DNA of 64,000 nt from Cytobacillus kochii (GCF_020171845.1 NZ_JAIVAM010000016.1:59395-123394); one strand, 5' to 3'. Positions 26,084-35,059 are shown, counted from the stretch's first letter. A program made the numbers and translations. Notes: generated by a model from the letters alone, not told the origin.

Positions 26084-26716
26084 TTAATCTTTTTTGCCCA
26101 ACCAATTATTAATGGCTACTTTTACATTCGTGGTCGTGTCTTTTACTTCGTCAAAAATAAAGGACAATAAATTGAACCACGATATTTCTTCGTTGTATGG
26201 ATTATTTTTACTTACATACTTCATGACACGTTTTAATTCATCCATGCGTGATTGATCGAGTTGTTCATGCAAGAATAATTTCACCATGGCATTCAATAAG
26301 TTTGCATTCCGCACGCTGGCATCTAGTAATAAAGCGGTTGCTTTGGATGGTGTGACGTCTAAGGCGTCAGACAGCTTGCGAATGTCCTCATACGTCCATT
26401 GCGTGAATCGAACCGAGACCCGTTCATTTTTAGGCGATTGATACTTTCTTTGTAGCGACTCCCTTTCCAGTTGTCCAAAGAACGTAGTATTGAAAAACTG
26501 GTAATCTCTTCTGAAATATTGAGACAAGTATTCCATGACTTTTCTCGACTGCAAACCTTTCTCGCAAAGGATTTCTACAATATCTTTTACTGGTTGATTG
26601 GTGACATAAGACAATTGATAAATACAATTTTTTAAGTCAATGGAAATCGTCGGTTTGATATCTTTTTTTTTATCTGAACGTGTTTGTCTTTTCTTTTTCT
26701 CCCCTTCTTTCAACAA
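26084..26716 (-). CDS. Unknown protein with Lys-rich N-terminus, possibly DNA-associated
   Basis: This 210-residue protein is not from a family I can name. It opens with a strongly basic stretch (EGEKKKRQTRSDKKKDIK). Two segments look like short helix-strand units resembling ribbon-helix-helix or relaxosome proteins (ISIDLKNCIYQLSYVTNQPVKDIVEILCEKG; RVSVRFTQWTYEDIRKLSDA read in parts). The C-terminus is helical. The start is a TTG (26716 or 26713) behind AGAGGGG. It is divergent from a tiny basic ORF at 26871. A plasmid or mobile origin is possible but unproven. Confidence 0.6.
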   Translation of the reverse strand: MLKEGEKKKRQTRSDKKKDIKPTISIDLKNCIYQLSYVTNQPVKDIVEILCEKGLQSRKVMEYLSQYFRRDYQFFNTTFFGQLERESLQRKYQSPKNERVSVRFTQWTYEDIRKLSDALDVTPSKATALLLDASVRNANLLNAMVKLFLHEQLDQSRMDELKRVMKYVSKNNPYNEEISWFNLLSFIFDEVKDTTTNVKVAINNWLGKKD

Positions 26717-26870
26717 AACAATCCCCTCTTTTCGCTTGGTTTGCTTTAGAACAGTGTCATAGTGTTCTAGATTTATTTCATGTATATGAGAGATAGAGAG
26801 GAGGTATGTTTAAAAAGATTCATTGTTGACCAAACTTTTAGTAAAAGAGATTTAGGGAGGAACAACCGAA

Positions 26871-26978
26871 ATGGAATTGACCAAAAAAGAAGCAGAAGAG
26901 TTAGCGAAAAAAATACGTGAGAATAGTAAAAAACATGGTATTCCTTTGAAGCCAAAGAAAGCGAAAAAAGCAAAATAA
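26871..26978 (+). CDS. Small basic protein (35 residues)
   Basis: This short frame has an excellent ribosome site (AGGGAGG, seven to nine bases before ATG) and a terminator hairpin just after its stop, both arguing for a real gene. The product is a Lys/Glu-rich helix (KKEAEELAKKIRENSKK) with a basic tail (LKPKKAKKAK). It has no membrane segment or cysteine. Function unknown; nucleic-acid binding or a small regulator is possible. Confidence 0.6.
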   Translation: MELTKKEAEELAKKIRENSKKHGIPLKPKKAKKAK

Positions 26979-27002
26979 ACAGCAATCCTTTCGTTAAGGA
27001 CC

Positions 27003-27025
27003 GCCACCTTAAGGTGGTATTTTTC
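27003..27025 (+). terminator. Terminator after the small basic gene
   Basis: CCACCTT and AAGGTGG (27004-27017) form a perfect hairpin followed by TATTTTTC. Confidence 0.8.
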
Positions 27026-27161
27026 TTAAGAAAAAGGTTGTTTATAAGGCAGGTTGGCGAGCGTTTTCATGCATGTTTTCATTCATTCTTTAAAAAGAAC
27101 AAATCGTGCTTTATCACTGTTTGTTGACATGTATATTTCATGACCAACAAAAGCGCAAACG

Positions 27162-27197
27162 AAAAGCCAGTTCCCACAAGGGTTCTGGCTTTTTGCA
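27162..27197 (+). terminator. Orphan terminator hairpin
   Basis: AAAAGCCAG (27162-27170) pairs with CTGGCTTTT (27185-27193), with T-run. No gene is visible just before it on the plus strand (27026-27160), so it may end a small RNA or a lost gene. Confidence 0.65.
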
Positions 27198-27344
27198 ATT
27201 GCCGATAATAAGCAGTTATGTCTACTAAAATGTATGGGTGCTGTATATTTATTTGTCAAGAAATTATCCTTTTTAATTAGACCTTTAAGCTATAATGAAA
27301 TTAAAAACAGATAGGTAGATTAAAAGGATAAGGGGATTAGAAAA

Positions 27345-28082
27345 GTGAAAAAAGCTATATTTATTACAGTTGCTTTATTTTTGTTAACGGGGTGCGGAGA
27401 TGAGGAAGGAAAAAAAAAGAAAGTAGAAGCGGGTGAAGAAGTCGTCACCGAAGTGTCCCAACCTGAAAATACCGAAAGTAAAGAAATCAAACCTGATACA
27501 AAATCAATTGAAGGGGAAACCGAAGACGGTAGAGTGATAACAGCGTATCACTGGCATGATATCGAAGCGATGCCGAAAGCGGAAACGATACTGGAAGCGG
27601 TAGAAACGATATACGGAAAAGACCGTTATTATTATGAGGATACGAAAACAAAAATAGATTTAATGAAGCATATTTTTGAACCAGATAATGAAAAGCGTGG
27701 GTTTAATTATGAAATAGATGGAAAAGAAGAAGTGGTTTTTTTCAACAATCAATTTAACTTTGATTTAGTCATTGATAATAATGTAGATATGAGAATGGAA
27801 ATGATAGACTTTATTCATTATCTGAAAGAAAGTAATTTGATTTTAACGGAAGAACAATTGAGAGATAAAGGACTTGAAAGACAATTTACTTATCAAATTC
27901 GATTATTCAACGAACGATTACCAGGTGAAAATTATAGTCAGCCGTCTATTTATTGGATGGTTAAAGCATCATCTTTGCTAGAAATGGACTTCTCAAACAA
28001 AGAAGGCATTTATAAAAAAATATATAATTTCGGACAATATGAGGGACCCTATCCGAGCGTTGACGAACAAAATCAAGAATAA
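27345..28082 (+). CDS. Unknown lipoprotein
   Basis: This is a 245-residue lipoprotein (signal peptide FITVALFLLTGCG, lipid-bearing Cys at about 17). A low-complexity Lys/Glu linker (about 20-60) anchors a folded domain from about residue 65, starting GRVITAYHWHDIEAMPKA. No catalytic signature is seen and I do not recognise the family. A GATAAGGGG box precedes the start; a promoter with TTTAAT-like and TATAAT boxes (27290-27296) is visible. It sits alone. Confidence 0.75.
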   Translation: MKKAIFITVALFLLTGCGDEEGKKKKVEAGEEVVTEVSQPENTESKEIKPDTKSIEGETEDGRVITAYHWHDIEAMPKAETILEAVETIYGKDRYYYEDTKTKIDLMKHIFEPDNEKRGFNYEIDGKEEVVFFNNQFNFDLVIDNNVDMRMEMIDFIHYLKESNLILTEEQLRDKGLERQFTYQIRLFNERLPGENYSQPSIYWMVKASSLLEMDFSNKEGIYKKIYNFGQYEGPYPSVDEQNQE

Positions 28083-28116
28083 TAAGGAGGACTAGGTGTG
28101 GATTTAAAATAAAATC

Positions 28117-28196
28117 GCGACGTTTGTAAAAAAGATGCGATGTTTAAAACAAAGTTGCGATATTTATAAAAAAGATGCGAAGATTTACCCCTTTGA
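28117..28196 (+). repeat. Four tandem 20-bp units starting GCGA
   Basis: Units start exactly every 20 bases (28117, 28137, 28157, 28177) with GCGA; units 1 and 3 are alike (GCGAcGTTTgTAAAAAAGAT and GCGAtATTTaTAAAAAAGAT). Unit 4 leads into a dispersed repeat whose other copy is at about 41702. The 376-base gap 28083-28458 holds this array and a terminator but no gene. Confidence 0.7.
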
Positions 28197-28361
28197 ATAT
28201 GCATTGTCCGAAGAGGGATTTTATGGTAAAAAATAACATGACGATATTCAACAATCGGGCCATATTGTGGAGTAGCCTAAAGAAAAATGGATTTATAATC
28301 ATAGTGAGAAGAGGTTGTGAAGTTTGTTCTTAAACTAATATATGTAGGTTAACTGAATAAA

Positions 28362-28392
28362 AAAGCCAAGGATAATGCTCCTTAGCTTTGTC
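28362..28392 (+). terminator. Terminator hairpin before the DUF3231 gene
   Basis: AAAGCCAAGGA (28362-28372) pairs with TCCTTAGCTTT (28379-28389) with one mismatch. It has A-rich sequence upstream and a short T-run. Confidence 0.6.
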
Positions 28393-28458
28393 ATAATATA
28401 CGGTTACTTACAAAGAATAAATCTATGCCATAAAAATATTCTTTGGAGGTAATGCAAT

Positions 28459-29484
28459 ATGACTGAACATCACACTAAACTAACTGCTTCTGAAATTGCT
28501 TCAATTTGGACTAGCTATACTCAAGATAGTATGTCCAAATGTGTTTTAGGTTATTTTTTAGAACATGTTGAAGATGAAGAAATTAGGTCTATTGTCCAAT
28601 TTTCTTATGACCTTTCATCTACTCATATAGAAAAGCTAACAACCATATTTCAAGAGGAACAGATTCCAACGCCGACAGGATTTACTTATGATGATGATGT
28701 GAATATGAACGCACCTCGTCTCTATACAGACCCTTTTATGCTAACCTATATCAACCATATGGCTAAGATTGGAATGCTCGGTTACAGTGGATTTGTTTCT
28801 ATGAGTGCTAGAGATGATATAAGGGCCTATTATAGAGAAGGTCTTAATGAAACATCAGAATTGTATGAGCGCAGTTCAAAAATTGCTCTTTCAAAAGGAT
28901 TATTTGTTAGAGCGCCATATATTGCCTATCCAAGTAAAACAGACTATATAGACAATAAAAAATATTTAAGTGGGTTAAATCCATTTTCTAACAAAAGACC
29001 ACTAAATGCAGTTGAAATATCTCATTTATTTTTAAACATTCAAACCAATATTATGGGGGCAAAGTTAGCCATTAGTTTTGCCCAAACATCACCAAGAGAA
29101 AAGATTCAACAATGGATGCTAAGAGGAAGGGATATTTCAAAAAAACACGTACAAGTATTTACACAAACACTTCTTGGTAACGATATTCAGCCACCTGTTT
29201 CATCAGATGTTGCGATTACTGATTCCACCACTCCACCATTTTCAGATAAGTTAACGATGTTTCATATGGCATTTATGAGTGCAGCAGGAACAGGAAATTA
29301 TGCAACCGCAGCAGCTGCAAGTCAAAGAAGTGACCTCATCTTAAATTATGAACGCCAGTCATTAGAAATTGCTCAGTATACTAAGGATGGAGCCGATCTA
29401 ATGATCAGTAATGCATGGATGGAGCAACCGCCTACCACAAAAGATAAGGACCAATTAACAAAGAAAAAAGATACTATGGAATAA
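28459..29484 (+). CDS. DUF3231 protein (duplicated ferritin-like domain)
   Basis: This 341-residue protein belongs to the DUF3231 family found in spore-formers. It consists of two related helical domains of about 165 residues each: both begin with a helix after LTASEIASIWTSY or LNAVEISHLFLNI and contain the FM-type helix (DPFMLTYINHMAKIGMLGYSG; LTMFHMAFMSAAGTGNYATA in parts). A helical bundle resembling ferritin-like folds is likely; function is unknown. It has TTGGAGGT before its ATG. A pseudogene of a membrane protein follows. Confidence 0.88.
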   Translation: MTEHHTKLTASEIASIWTSYTQDSMSKCVLGYFLEHVEDEEIRSIVQFSYDLSSTHIEKLTTIFQEEQIPTPTGFTYDDDVNMNAPRLYTDPFMLTYINHMAKIGMLGYSGFVSMSARDDIRAYYREGLNETSELYERSSKIALSKGLFVRAPYIAYPSKTDYIDNKKYLSGLNPFSNKRPLNAVEISHLFLNIQTNIMGAKLAISFAQTSPREKIQQWMLRGRDISKKHVQVFTQTLLGNDIQPPVSSDVAITDSTTPPFSDKLTMFHMAFMSAAGTGNYATAAAASQRSDLILNYERQSLEIAQYTKDGADLMISNAWMEQPPTTKDKDQLTKKKDTME

Positions 29485-29530
29485 TTAGCCTTCATTCTAA
29501 TAACAATTTGAAATGTAGGAGGTAATGAGA

Positions 29531-29980
29531 ATGAAATGGAAATTGCTTTGGAGCATTGCTCTTCAAGCTTAGGTCAATTATTTAAACGGTAAATATGTAA
29601 AGGGTATCGTGTTATTAGTCTTAGAATTTCTAATCAATATACAAGCGAATTTTAATGTAGCGATTATCTCTAGTTTTCAAGGGGACATTTCAACAGCGAT
29701 TCAAGAAACTGATTATCAATGGTTAATGTTTTATCCGTGTTTATATTTTTTTGCAATATGTGATGCCCTTAAAGATGAAGGAGGAGGAACAAAATCTTAT
29801 TCATTTCTCCCGTTTGTCTTTAGTGCTTATTTCGTAACTGTAGGATTAATCTATTCCTCAACTTTAAAAATATTTGGGGTACTACTCGGACCTGTTTTTT
29901 TACCTATGCTGTTTTAGATTCCAGGAATAAGCATTGGCTTATTTATAAGAATTGTATTAACCCGTTATAAAAGGATTTAA
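29531..29980 (+). pseudogene. Membrane-protein gene interrupted by two TAG codons
   Basis: From ATG 29531 behind AGGAGG the frame is open to 29980 except for TAG at 29570 and TAG at 29915. Read through, it gives about 147 residues: MKWKLLWSIALQA at the start, hydrophobic segments (YVKGIVLLVLEFLINIQ; LMFYPCLYFFAICDALKD), a third near YSFLPFVFSAYFVTVGL and a last near IPGISIGLFIRIVL. Reading frame conservation outside the two stops suggests recent inactivation. A fragment from 29609 to 29917 remains open but lacks a good start. Confidence 0.75.
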
Positions 29981-30125
29981 TAATGTTTTAAAAGTATTAT
30001 TAATAATCTTAGGTAGGTTCGTGAAAATTAACTGTAGTGTTGTTAAAACACTAAACTCAATGTGGAGGGATGTACTTTGAATATCCTTATTCGCTTGTTT
30101 CATATTTTACTTTTTATAGTTAGAA

Positions 30126-30181
30126 AGGTATTCTTAATAAGTTCAAATAATTTTCATTTTAAAAACTCATTAAGAACACCT
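30126..30181. repeat. Long imperfect hairpin
   Basis: Eighteen bases at 30126-30143 pair with 30164-30181 (AGGTATTCTTAATAAGTT against AACTCATTAAGAACACCT) with two mismatches. It may be a terminator or a remnant of an inverted mobile element. The 437-base gap 29981-30417 otherwise holds one terminator and one CGGGCGC repeat. Confidence 0.5.
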
Positions 30182-30227
30182 TCTTTGATATAAGTAATAA
30201 GTAAAATAAAATCTACTTCTCATTGAA

Positions 30228-30258
30228 AAAAAGGTGAGCATATGCTTACCTTTTTAAA
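30228..30258 (+). terminator. Terminator hairpin
   Basis: AAAAAGGTGAGCA (30228-30240) pairs with TGCTTACCTTTTT (30243-30255) with one G-U pair; it ends in T. No plus-strand gene is seen just before it. Confidence 0.65.
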
Positions 30259-30417
30259 TTGCAGTTTTGGTCTACCACGTAATATTATTATTCAACTGCC
30301 GAAGGGTTTTCTGTAAATTTAAAAATCAGCAATGATCTTCCTCAATCGGGCGCAATTCCGGAACAAGCGTGTGCCATATTAGGGCTAGATTATTGAATAA
30401 AATTGGAGTGAAATATA

Positions 30418-31248
30418 ATGGCAACTGTCGATAATATAATTCAAGACATAAAAGAGGAACTAGATGGACTGCCAGGTGTAGTAGGAGTTGTATTAGGTGG
30501 GTCTAGGGCAAGAGGAACTCATAGTCCAGATTCTGATATAGATATTGGAATTTACTATGATGAATCAAAAGGGTTTAATACCAATGATATAGAAAAAGCA
30601 GCGTTTAATCTTAATGACGATAAAAAAGAGCATTTAATTACTTCTTTAGGTGAATGGGGTGATTGGATAGATGGAGGTGGCTGGTTAGTTATACAGGGTT
30701 ATCATGTAGATCTTATCTTTCGTGATATTAAACGAGTCAGTAAAGTTATTGACGATTGTTTATCAGGTCTAGTATCCATTCATTATCAAACAGGACATCC
30801 TCACGGTTATTTGAATGCCATGTACATGGGGGAATTAGCTGTTTGTAATGTTTTATCTGACCCTGAAGGCACGTTAAGTGAATTAAAAAAGAAAACGGAA
30901 CCTTATCCCGAGAAATTTCAAGAAGCGATGATTCAATACTTTTCCTTTGAAGCTTCTTTTTCCCTGATGTTTATGGAAGCCAATGCGAATAAAAACGACA
31001 TTTCATACGTGATGGGGCATTGTTTTCGGAGTATTTCTTGCTTGAATCAAGTTATCTTTTCAAAAAACAAGGTGTATTGCATCAACGAAAAGAAGGCCGT
31101 AGACATGATTCAAGATTTTTCAATAAAACCTATAAACTATAAAAAACGTATTGATGAAATTGTTTCCCTTCTTTCAACGGATAAAGATAAAATAAACCAA
31201 GCTGTAGACAACTTAAAAGAATTAATTTATGAAACTGAAGCATTATAA
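30418..31248 (+). CDS. Nucleotidyltransferase-domain protein
   Basis: This 276-residue protein has a polymerase-beta-like nucleotidyltransferase domain at the N-terminus. The signature GGSRARGTHSPDSDIDIGIYY (read in two parts: GGSRARG, then DSDIDIGIYY) contains the G-S helix and the two metal-binding aspartates; a third acid is likely in HVDLIF. The helical C-terminal half resembles the substrate domain of aminoglycoside-type nucleotidyltransferases. An antibiotic or small-molecule substrate is possible but not shown. A TTGGAGTG box precedes the ATG; the gene stands alone between dispersed repeats. Confidence 0.85.
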   Translation: MATVDNIIQDIKEELDGLPGVVGVVLGGSRARGTHSPDSDIDIGIYYDESKGFNTNDIEKAAFNLNDDKKEHLITSLGEWGDWIDGGGWLVIQGYHVDLIFRDIKRVSKVIDDCLSGLVSIHYQTGHPHGYLNAMYMGELAVCNVLSDPEGTLSELKKKTEPYPEKFQEAMIQYFSFEASFSLMFMEANANKNDISYVMGHCFRSISCLNQVIFSKNKVYCINEKKAVDMIQDFSIKPINYKKRIDEIVSLLSTDKDKINQAVDNLKELIYETEAL

Positions 31249-31282
31249 ATCTTCCGCAAACGGGCGCGATTGTTGAGCAACA

Positions 31283-31430
31283 CAGGTAGAAAATGATCAA
31301 ACTTTTTTATAAAAACCAAACTTAAATCTGCTAAAGAAGAATCCTTTTTGATTAATCTTTTTTTCAAATGGATTCTTCTTATTTATCGTAAAATAAGGAT
31401 TTGCGAGATCTTTTTGCTCAAACTTTATTT
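31283..31430. repeat. Dispersed repeat family R2, copy 1
   Basis: It starts AGGTAGAAAATGATCAAA, has a hairpin AAGAAGAATCC/GGATTCTTCTT (31337-31380) and ends in CAAACTTTATTTCAAAGC. A second copy with the same order of elements lies at 32135-32275; shorter matches lie at about 38560 and 41665. No coding potential is seen. Confidence 0.6.
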
Positions 31431-31735
31431 CAAAGCTACAGAATTTATCTCCCTGTTACTTTCCACTTCTCTCTGCTAAAAAGTCGGTACCTACTGCTAA
31501 ATAGTTGGTATCCAAACGGTAAAGGAAGTGGGAAGTGCAGCAGGTAGTTCCGATTCAATCGTTTTTTAATCGTAAAATCAATACAAATCCAGGCTGAATC
31601 CAATACGGGTTCAGTCTTTTTCTCTTGCTCAATACCTCTCCAATCCCTTGTCCATAGCGTGTTCAAGTGGTTTTCATATCTCTTTCTATAGAGTTCGAAA
31701 GAACACGAGATAGAAGAATGAAAGTGCTGAACACT
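31430..31735. repeat. Dispersed repeat family R1, copy 1
   Basis: It shares several blocks with 33535-33858 in the same order: ACAGAATTT, a GGTATCC-AACGGTAAAGGA block, TCAATACAAATCC-GGCTGAATCCAATA with a small hairpin, and a final ACGAGATAGAAG block with AGTGCTG. The hairpin (CTGAATCC/GGGTTCAG) is followed by a T-run. The whole stretch 31249-32342 contains no intact gene. Confidence 0.65.
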
Positions 31736-31919
31736 GTTAAAGTATCCGCCTAATGAAGATATAGAAGTAGCTATACGTAACTTAACAACAAATTATATAA
31801 AAGAAGAGGAAAGACAAGTAATACATAGGGTAACTACTGGTGAGAATAAATTACGTTTTTCAAATTTTATCAAAAGATTTAGAATACCTGAAACGGGGCT
31901 TAGTTGTTATTTGCACTAA
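31731..31919 (+). pseudogene. Possible C-terminal gene fragment
   Basis: A frame without start codon runs from 31731 to a TAA at 31917. It encodes a charged peptide (NEDIEVAIRNLTTNYIKEEE, then RVTTGENKLRFSNFIKRF) that looks like real protein rather than random text, but I cannot name it. It abuts repeat R1, so it may be a gene remnant cut by a rearrangement. Confidence 0.3.
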
Positions 31920-32134
31920 TTACGATAGGTTAATACTAATAAATATTAAATTAAATGAGCCTATATATAAAACCGGAAAGTAATACAGTAGATTTTTGGA
32001 GGAAGTGAAATGAGATAGAACCTAAGCAAGAGGAATTAATAAAAAGCCGTTAGAAATATGAGGACCGAGTCAAGAATAGATCTCTAAATAGTTATATCTT
32101 TTAATAATTATGAAAGAGTAATTAGTATAAGAGG

Positions 32135-32275
32135 TAGAAAATAATCAAATTTTAAAAAAATATATAATGTTTCACAAAGAATAAATCCCGTTTTAATCAA
32201 CCTTTTTCAAAACGGGGTCTTTTTATTTAATATAAATAAGGGTTTTCGAGGGATTTTTAATCAAACTTGGTATTT
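32135..32275. repeat. Dispersed repeat family R2, copy 2
   Basis: It repeats the layout of 31283-31430: AGGTAGAAAATAATCAAA, a hairpin CCCGTTTT/AAAACGGG followed by TCTTTTTATTTA, then AAATAAGG and TTAATCAAACTT. The hairpin arms differ between copies while pairing is kept, which suggests selection for the structure or independent terminators. Confidence 0.6.
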
Positions 32276-32342
32276 GACATTGACGCGACGTAATACTTTA
32301 TTGTTAGATACGTACTAGATTTAACAAGGGAGTTGAAAAAAA

Positions 32343-33245
32343 ATGAACTATAAAATCATGCAATCTTTGGAGCAATATGAGGAACTACTTAGAATAGAAG
32401 ATGTTGAAAAGAGAAATGATTACTTTCGGTATACGATGATGAAGCCATTTCATCAGATGTGGAGTTTCTTAAATGTCCCGATTAAGGCTAAAGAGGTGAA
32501 TGGTTATGATGTATTAATGGCTACAAGTATGTTAGGGTATGTTGATATTACTGATGATAAACAAATACGAGAAGGCTTAAAAGTTTTACGAGAAAATGAT
32601 GTGTATACTTTAGCTGAGAATACCCTGAACACTTGTTTTGTAAGAGCAGAGAATGCAGGTCTCAAAGTCAATGCAGAAGAATTAACCTTTGGGTTTTATT
32701 TGGCAGATTCTATTAAGTTAAACCATGCGAATGGCTACGCAGGTTTCGGAGGGATACCTGGATATATTACTGTCAACATTTCCCCAAATCCTTATAATGT
32801 GCCAAGAATCCCTGCCGTAATTGCTCATGAGGTTCACCATAATATTCGTTTTTCCTATTTTGAGTGGAACCACGGTGATATAACAGTTGGAGATTATATC
32901 GTGATAGAAGGGTTAGCTGAGTCATTTGCACAGGAGTTATATGGAAAAGAATTGCTTGGACCATGGGTAACTAGCATGGATCAAGATGATTTAACGTATT
33001 CTATCCATGTTATAGGAGAGGCCCTAGATGTAAAAGGGTTTGCTGAAGTAAGTAGTTATATGTATGGCGATGACTTTGCTCGTCAAGAAGGGTATCAACC
33101 TGTAGGGCTTTCATTTTGTGCGGGATATGCAGTTGGTTATGAGGTTGTTCAATCATTTTTGAAAAATAAAAATATATCGATTTATGAAGCAACTTTACTT
33201 TCGAGCGAAGAGATTATTGAAGGGTCTGGTTTGTTTTCTAGGTAG
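32343..33245 (+). CDS. DUF2268 putative Zn-dependent protease
   Basis: This 300-residue soluble protein has a metalloprotease signature AHEVHHNIRF at about residues 161-170 (HExxH) and a downstream IEGLAESFAQELYG with a likely third-ligand glutamate, as in DUF2268 proteins. Typical substrates are unknown. There is no signal peptide, so it is cytoplasmic. It starts at ATG behind AAGGGAGTTG. It stands between dispersed repeats and a terminator follows at 33292. Confidence 0.85.
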   Translation: MNYKIMQSLEQYEELLRIEDVEKRNDYFRYTMMKPFHQMWSFLNVPIKAKEVNGYDVLMATSMLGYVDITDDKQIREGLKVLRENDVYTLAENTLNTCFVRAENAGLKVNAEELTFGFYLADSIKLNHANGYAGFGGIPGYITVNISPNPYNVPRIPAVIAHEVHHNIRFSYFEWNHGDITVGDYIVIEGLAESFAQELYGKELLGPWVTSMDQDDLTYSIHVIGEALDVKGFAEVSSYMYGDDFARQEGYQPVGLSFCAGYAVGYEVVQSFLKNKNISIYEATLLSSEEIIEGSGLFSR

Positions 33246-33291
33246 GGTGGAAAAGATTTACGTCTTTATATAATTTTCTCAATAGACTGTC

Positions 33292-33318
33292 GACACCTGT
33301 ATAGGGGTGTCCTTTTTA
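33292..33318 (+). terminator. Terminator after the DUF2268 gene
   Basis: GACACC (33292-33297) pairs with GGTGTC (33306-33311) and is followed by CTTTTTAAT. Confidence 0.7.
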
Positions 33319-33465
33319 ATCTAATTTAGTTTCAATTCTGAACTATGTTCTTAGAAAAAGATTGTAAATTAATGTACTTAAAGTAACATGTGCTTTAGAT
33401 TAAACGTATCAAACAACTTTATTATCAAATTCGAGGATAAGAATAATTATATTGATAAACGTTAA

Positions 33466-33508
33466 AAAATCCTTACTACAATAAATCGTAGTAAGGTTCT
33501 TGTTTTTC
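33466..33508 (+). terminator. Terminator-like repeat R4, copy 1
   Basis: CCTTACTAC (33471-33479) pairs with GTAGTAAGG (33488-33496), then TTCTTGTTTTT. The same sequence, slightly changed, recurs at 53664. No gene is visible just before it (33246-33465). Confidence 0.65.
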
Positions 33509-33534
33509 ATTTCAAAATTAAACGTCTTTATTAT

Positions 33535-33858
33535 CTCTATACAGAATTTGTCTCCTTTAACTCTCTTGGTTCTCACGTAACCTTGTTCTTCTCTTATGGA
33601 ACTAAGTTGGTATCCTAACGGTAAAGGAGTCGGGGGAAGAGCGGGGGAAACACGAATAGGCAGACAATCATCTAAGGTTATTCAAAATCTCAATACAAAT
33701 CCGGGCTGAATCCAATAGGGTTCAGTCCTTTTCTTTGGCCAATATTTCCCTAAAAACCTTGTCTGATAAGAGTTATAGTGTGTTCGTTTGTTTGTCGTAT
33801 TGTTTCTATACAGTTCTAAGAAAACGAGATAGAAGCAATAAGAGTGCTGGGAAAGATA
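33535..33858. repeat. Dispersed repeat family R1, copy 2
   Basis: It is the second copy of the 31430-31735 element, about 2.1 kb away and in the same orientation. Shared blocks include TCAATACAAATCC, GGCTGAATCCAATA, GGTTCAGTC and AACGAGATAGAAG. The gap 33246-34204 has no gene that I can support; 33960-34070 is G-rich and non-coding as far as I can see. Confidence 0.65.
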
Positions 33859-34204
33859 CTTTTTATTCTCATTGCTCATGTTTTTTTCCTATTTCTGTTC
33901 CCATTCAGAGAACATCTATTTAACATTGTCCTTATTCGATACAAGCCAGAACGTAAAAAAGAGGTCGAAAATGGGCTTTCGGGAAGAGCTAATAACATTG
34001 CCTTCAGGCGTAAATGAGGGGATGGATCGTGGGGGAGAAAGGATGGAGGGGGTTTGGTGAGAAACCAAGAAAGTCACAAAGGCATAGCAATCAATTCGTT
34101 GGTGTAGGATTTTTTTAAATCGGGTATTGTAATTATAGACATCATGGAAATAGTTATTTCCAATCTCAACTTACATTGCAAAATTTTTAAAAGGAGATGA
34201 GGTT

Positions 34205-35059
34205 TTGACTTCAAATAATAATGGTTTTACTCTAAATGATGGTACAGAACTTCCTTTTGTGGGATTAGGCACAATCGGTATTAACGGGGATCAGGGTACG
34301 TTTGAAATTTTAAACGCCTTGAATATAGGATATCGCTTAATCGATACGTCAACAAACTACGACAATGAAGGGATTGTCGGTGAAGCTGTGCGTCGGTCCG
34401 CACTGCCTAGAGAGGAAATTTTGATTAGTACGAAATTGCCCGGTGCTTACCATGAATATGACAAGGCATTTATCTTTATTCAAGAATCTCTACGCCGCAC
34501 TGGATTAAAATATTTTGACAAGTATTTAATTCATTGGCCGAACCCTAAGGATGGCAAGTATGTAGAAGCTTGGAAGGCTTTAGTGGATGCTCAAAAACAA
34601 GGGTTAATCAGAACCATTGGCGTTTCAAACTTTGAACCAGAACATCTGGACGACATTATCGAAGCAACAGGTGTGACACCTGCTACAAACCAGGTGGAGC
34701 GTCATCCGTATTTTAATAATAACCGCATGGTAGAAGAAAATAAAAAACGGGGCATTCTTACTGAATCTTGGAGCCCTTTTGGTAGAGGTTATCTGAATGA
34801 CGTGCTAAAAAATAACACAATTAAAGAAATTGCGGATAAGTACGATAAAAGCCCGGCGCAGATTATTTTAAATTGGAATTATCAAGCAGACGTATTTTCT
34901 ATACCAAAATCAAGTAATCCCGTGCATCAAAAAGATAATTTCAATAGTACCAACTTTGAATTAGCACCTGAGGATATTGAAACAATTGATTCATTGGATA
35001 AAGGAGAAGCCGGTCGTGTAGAAGGGCAGGACCCAAATGAATATCACGAATATGTATAG
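34205..35059 (+). CDS. Aldo/keto reductase
   Basis: This 284-residue NADPH-dependent oxidoreductase follows the AKR pattern: GLGTIGING near the start, RLIDTSTNYDNE (catalytic Asp and Tyr), LISTKLPG (Lys), YLIHWPNP (His), SNFEPEHLDDI, and the nucleotide-binding SIPKSSNPVHQKDNF. It is cytoplasmic and likely reduces aldehydes or ketones of stress origin. The start is TTG at 34205 behind AAAAGGAG. A second AKR, closer to YvgN, is at 48410; the two are distinct genes. Confidence 0.92.
   Translation: MTSNNNGFTLNDGTELPFVGLGTIGINGDQGTFEILNALNIGYRLIDTSTNYDNEGIVGEAVRRSALPREEILISTKLPGAYHEYDKAFIFIQESLRRTGLKYFDKYLIHWPNPKDGKYVEAWKALVDAQKQGLIRTIGVSNFEPEHLDDIIEATGVTPATNQVERHPYFNNNRMVEENKKRGILTESWSPFGRGYLNDVLKNNTIKEIADKYDKSPAQIILNWNYQADVFSIPKSSNPVHQKDNFNSTNFELAPEDIETIDSLDKGEAGRVEGQDPNEYHEYV

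Noticed and set aside
28117..28196. 20-bp tandem units as a CRISPR array
   Set aside because: The units are contiguous without unique spacers and differ from each other; no cas genes are nearby.
31445..31666. Minus-strand open frame of 73 codons inside repeat R1
   Set aside because: The second copy of the repeat does not keep the frame, so it is non-coding.
33872..34060. Open frame of 62 codons and a G-rich stretch (possible G-quadruplex) at about 34018-34060
   Set aside because: No ribosome site, odd composition, no family resemblance, and only three long G-runs, so neither a gene nor a strict quadruplex motif is supported.
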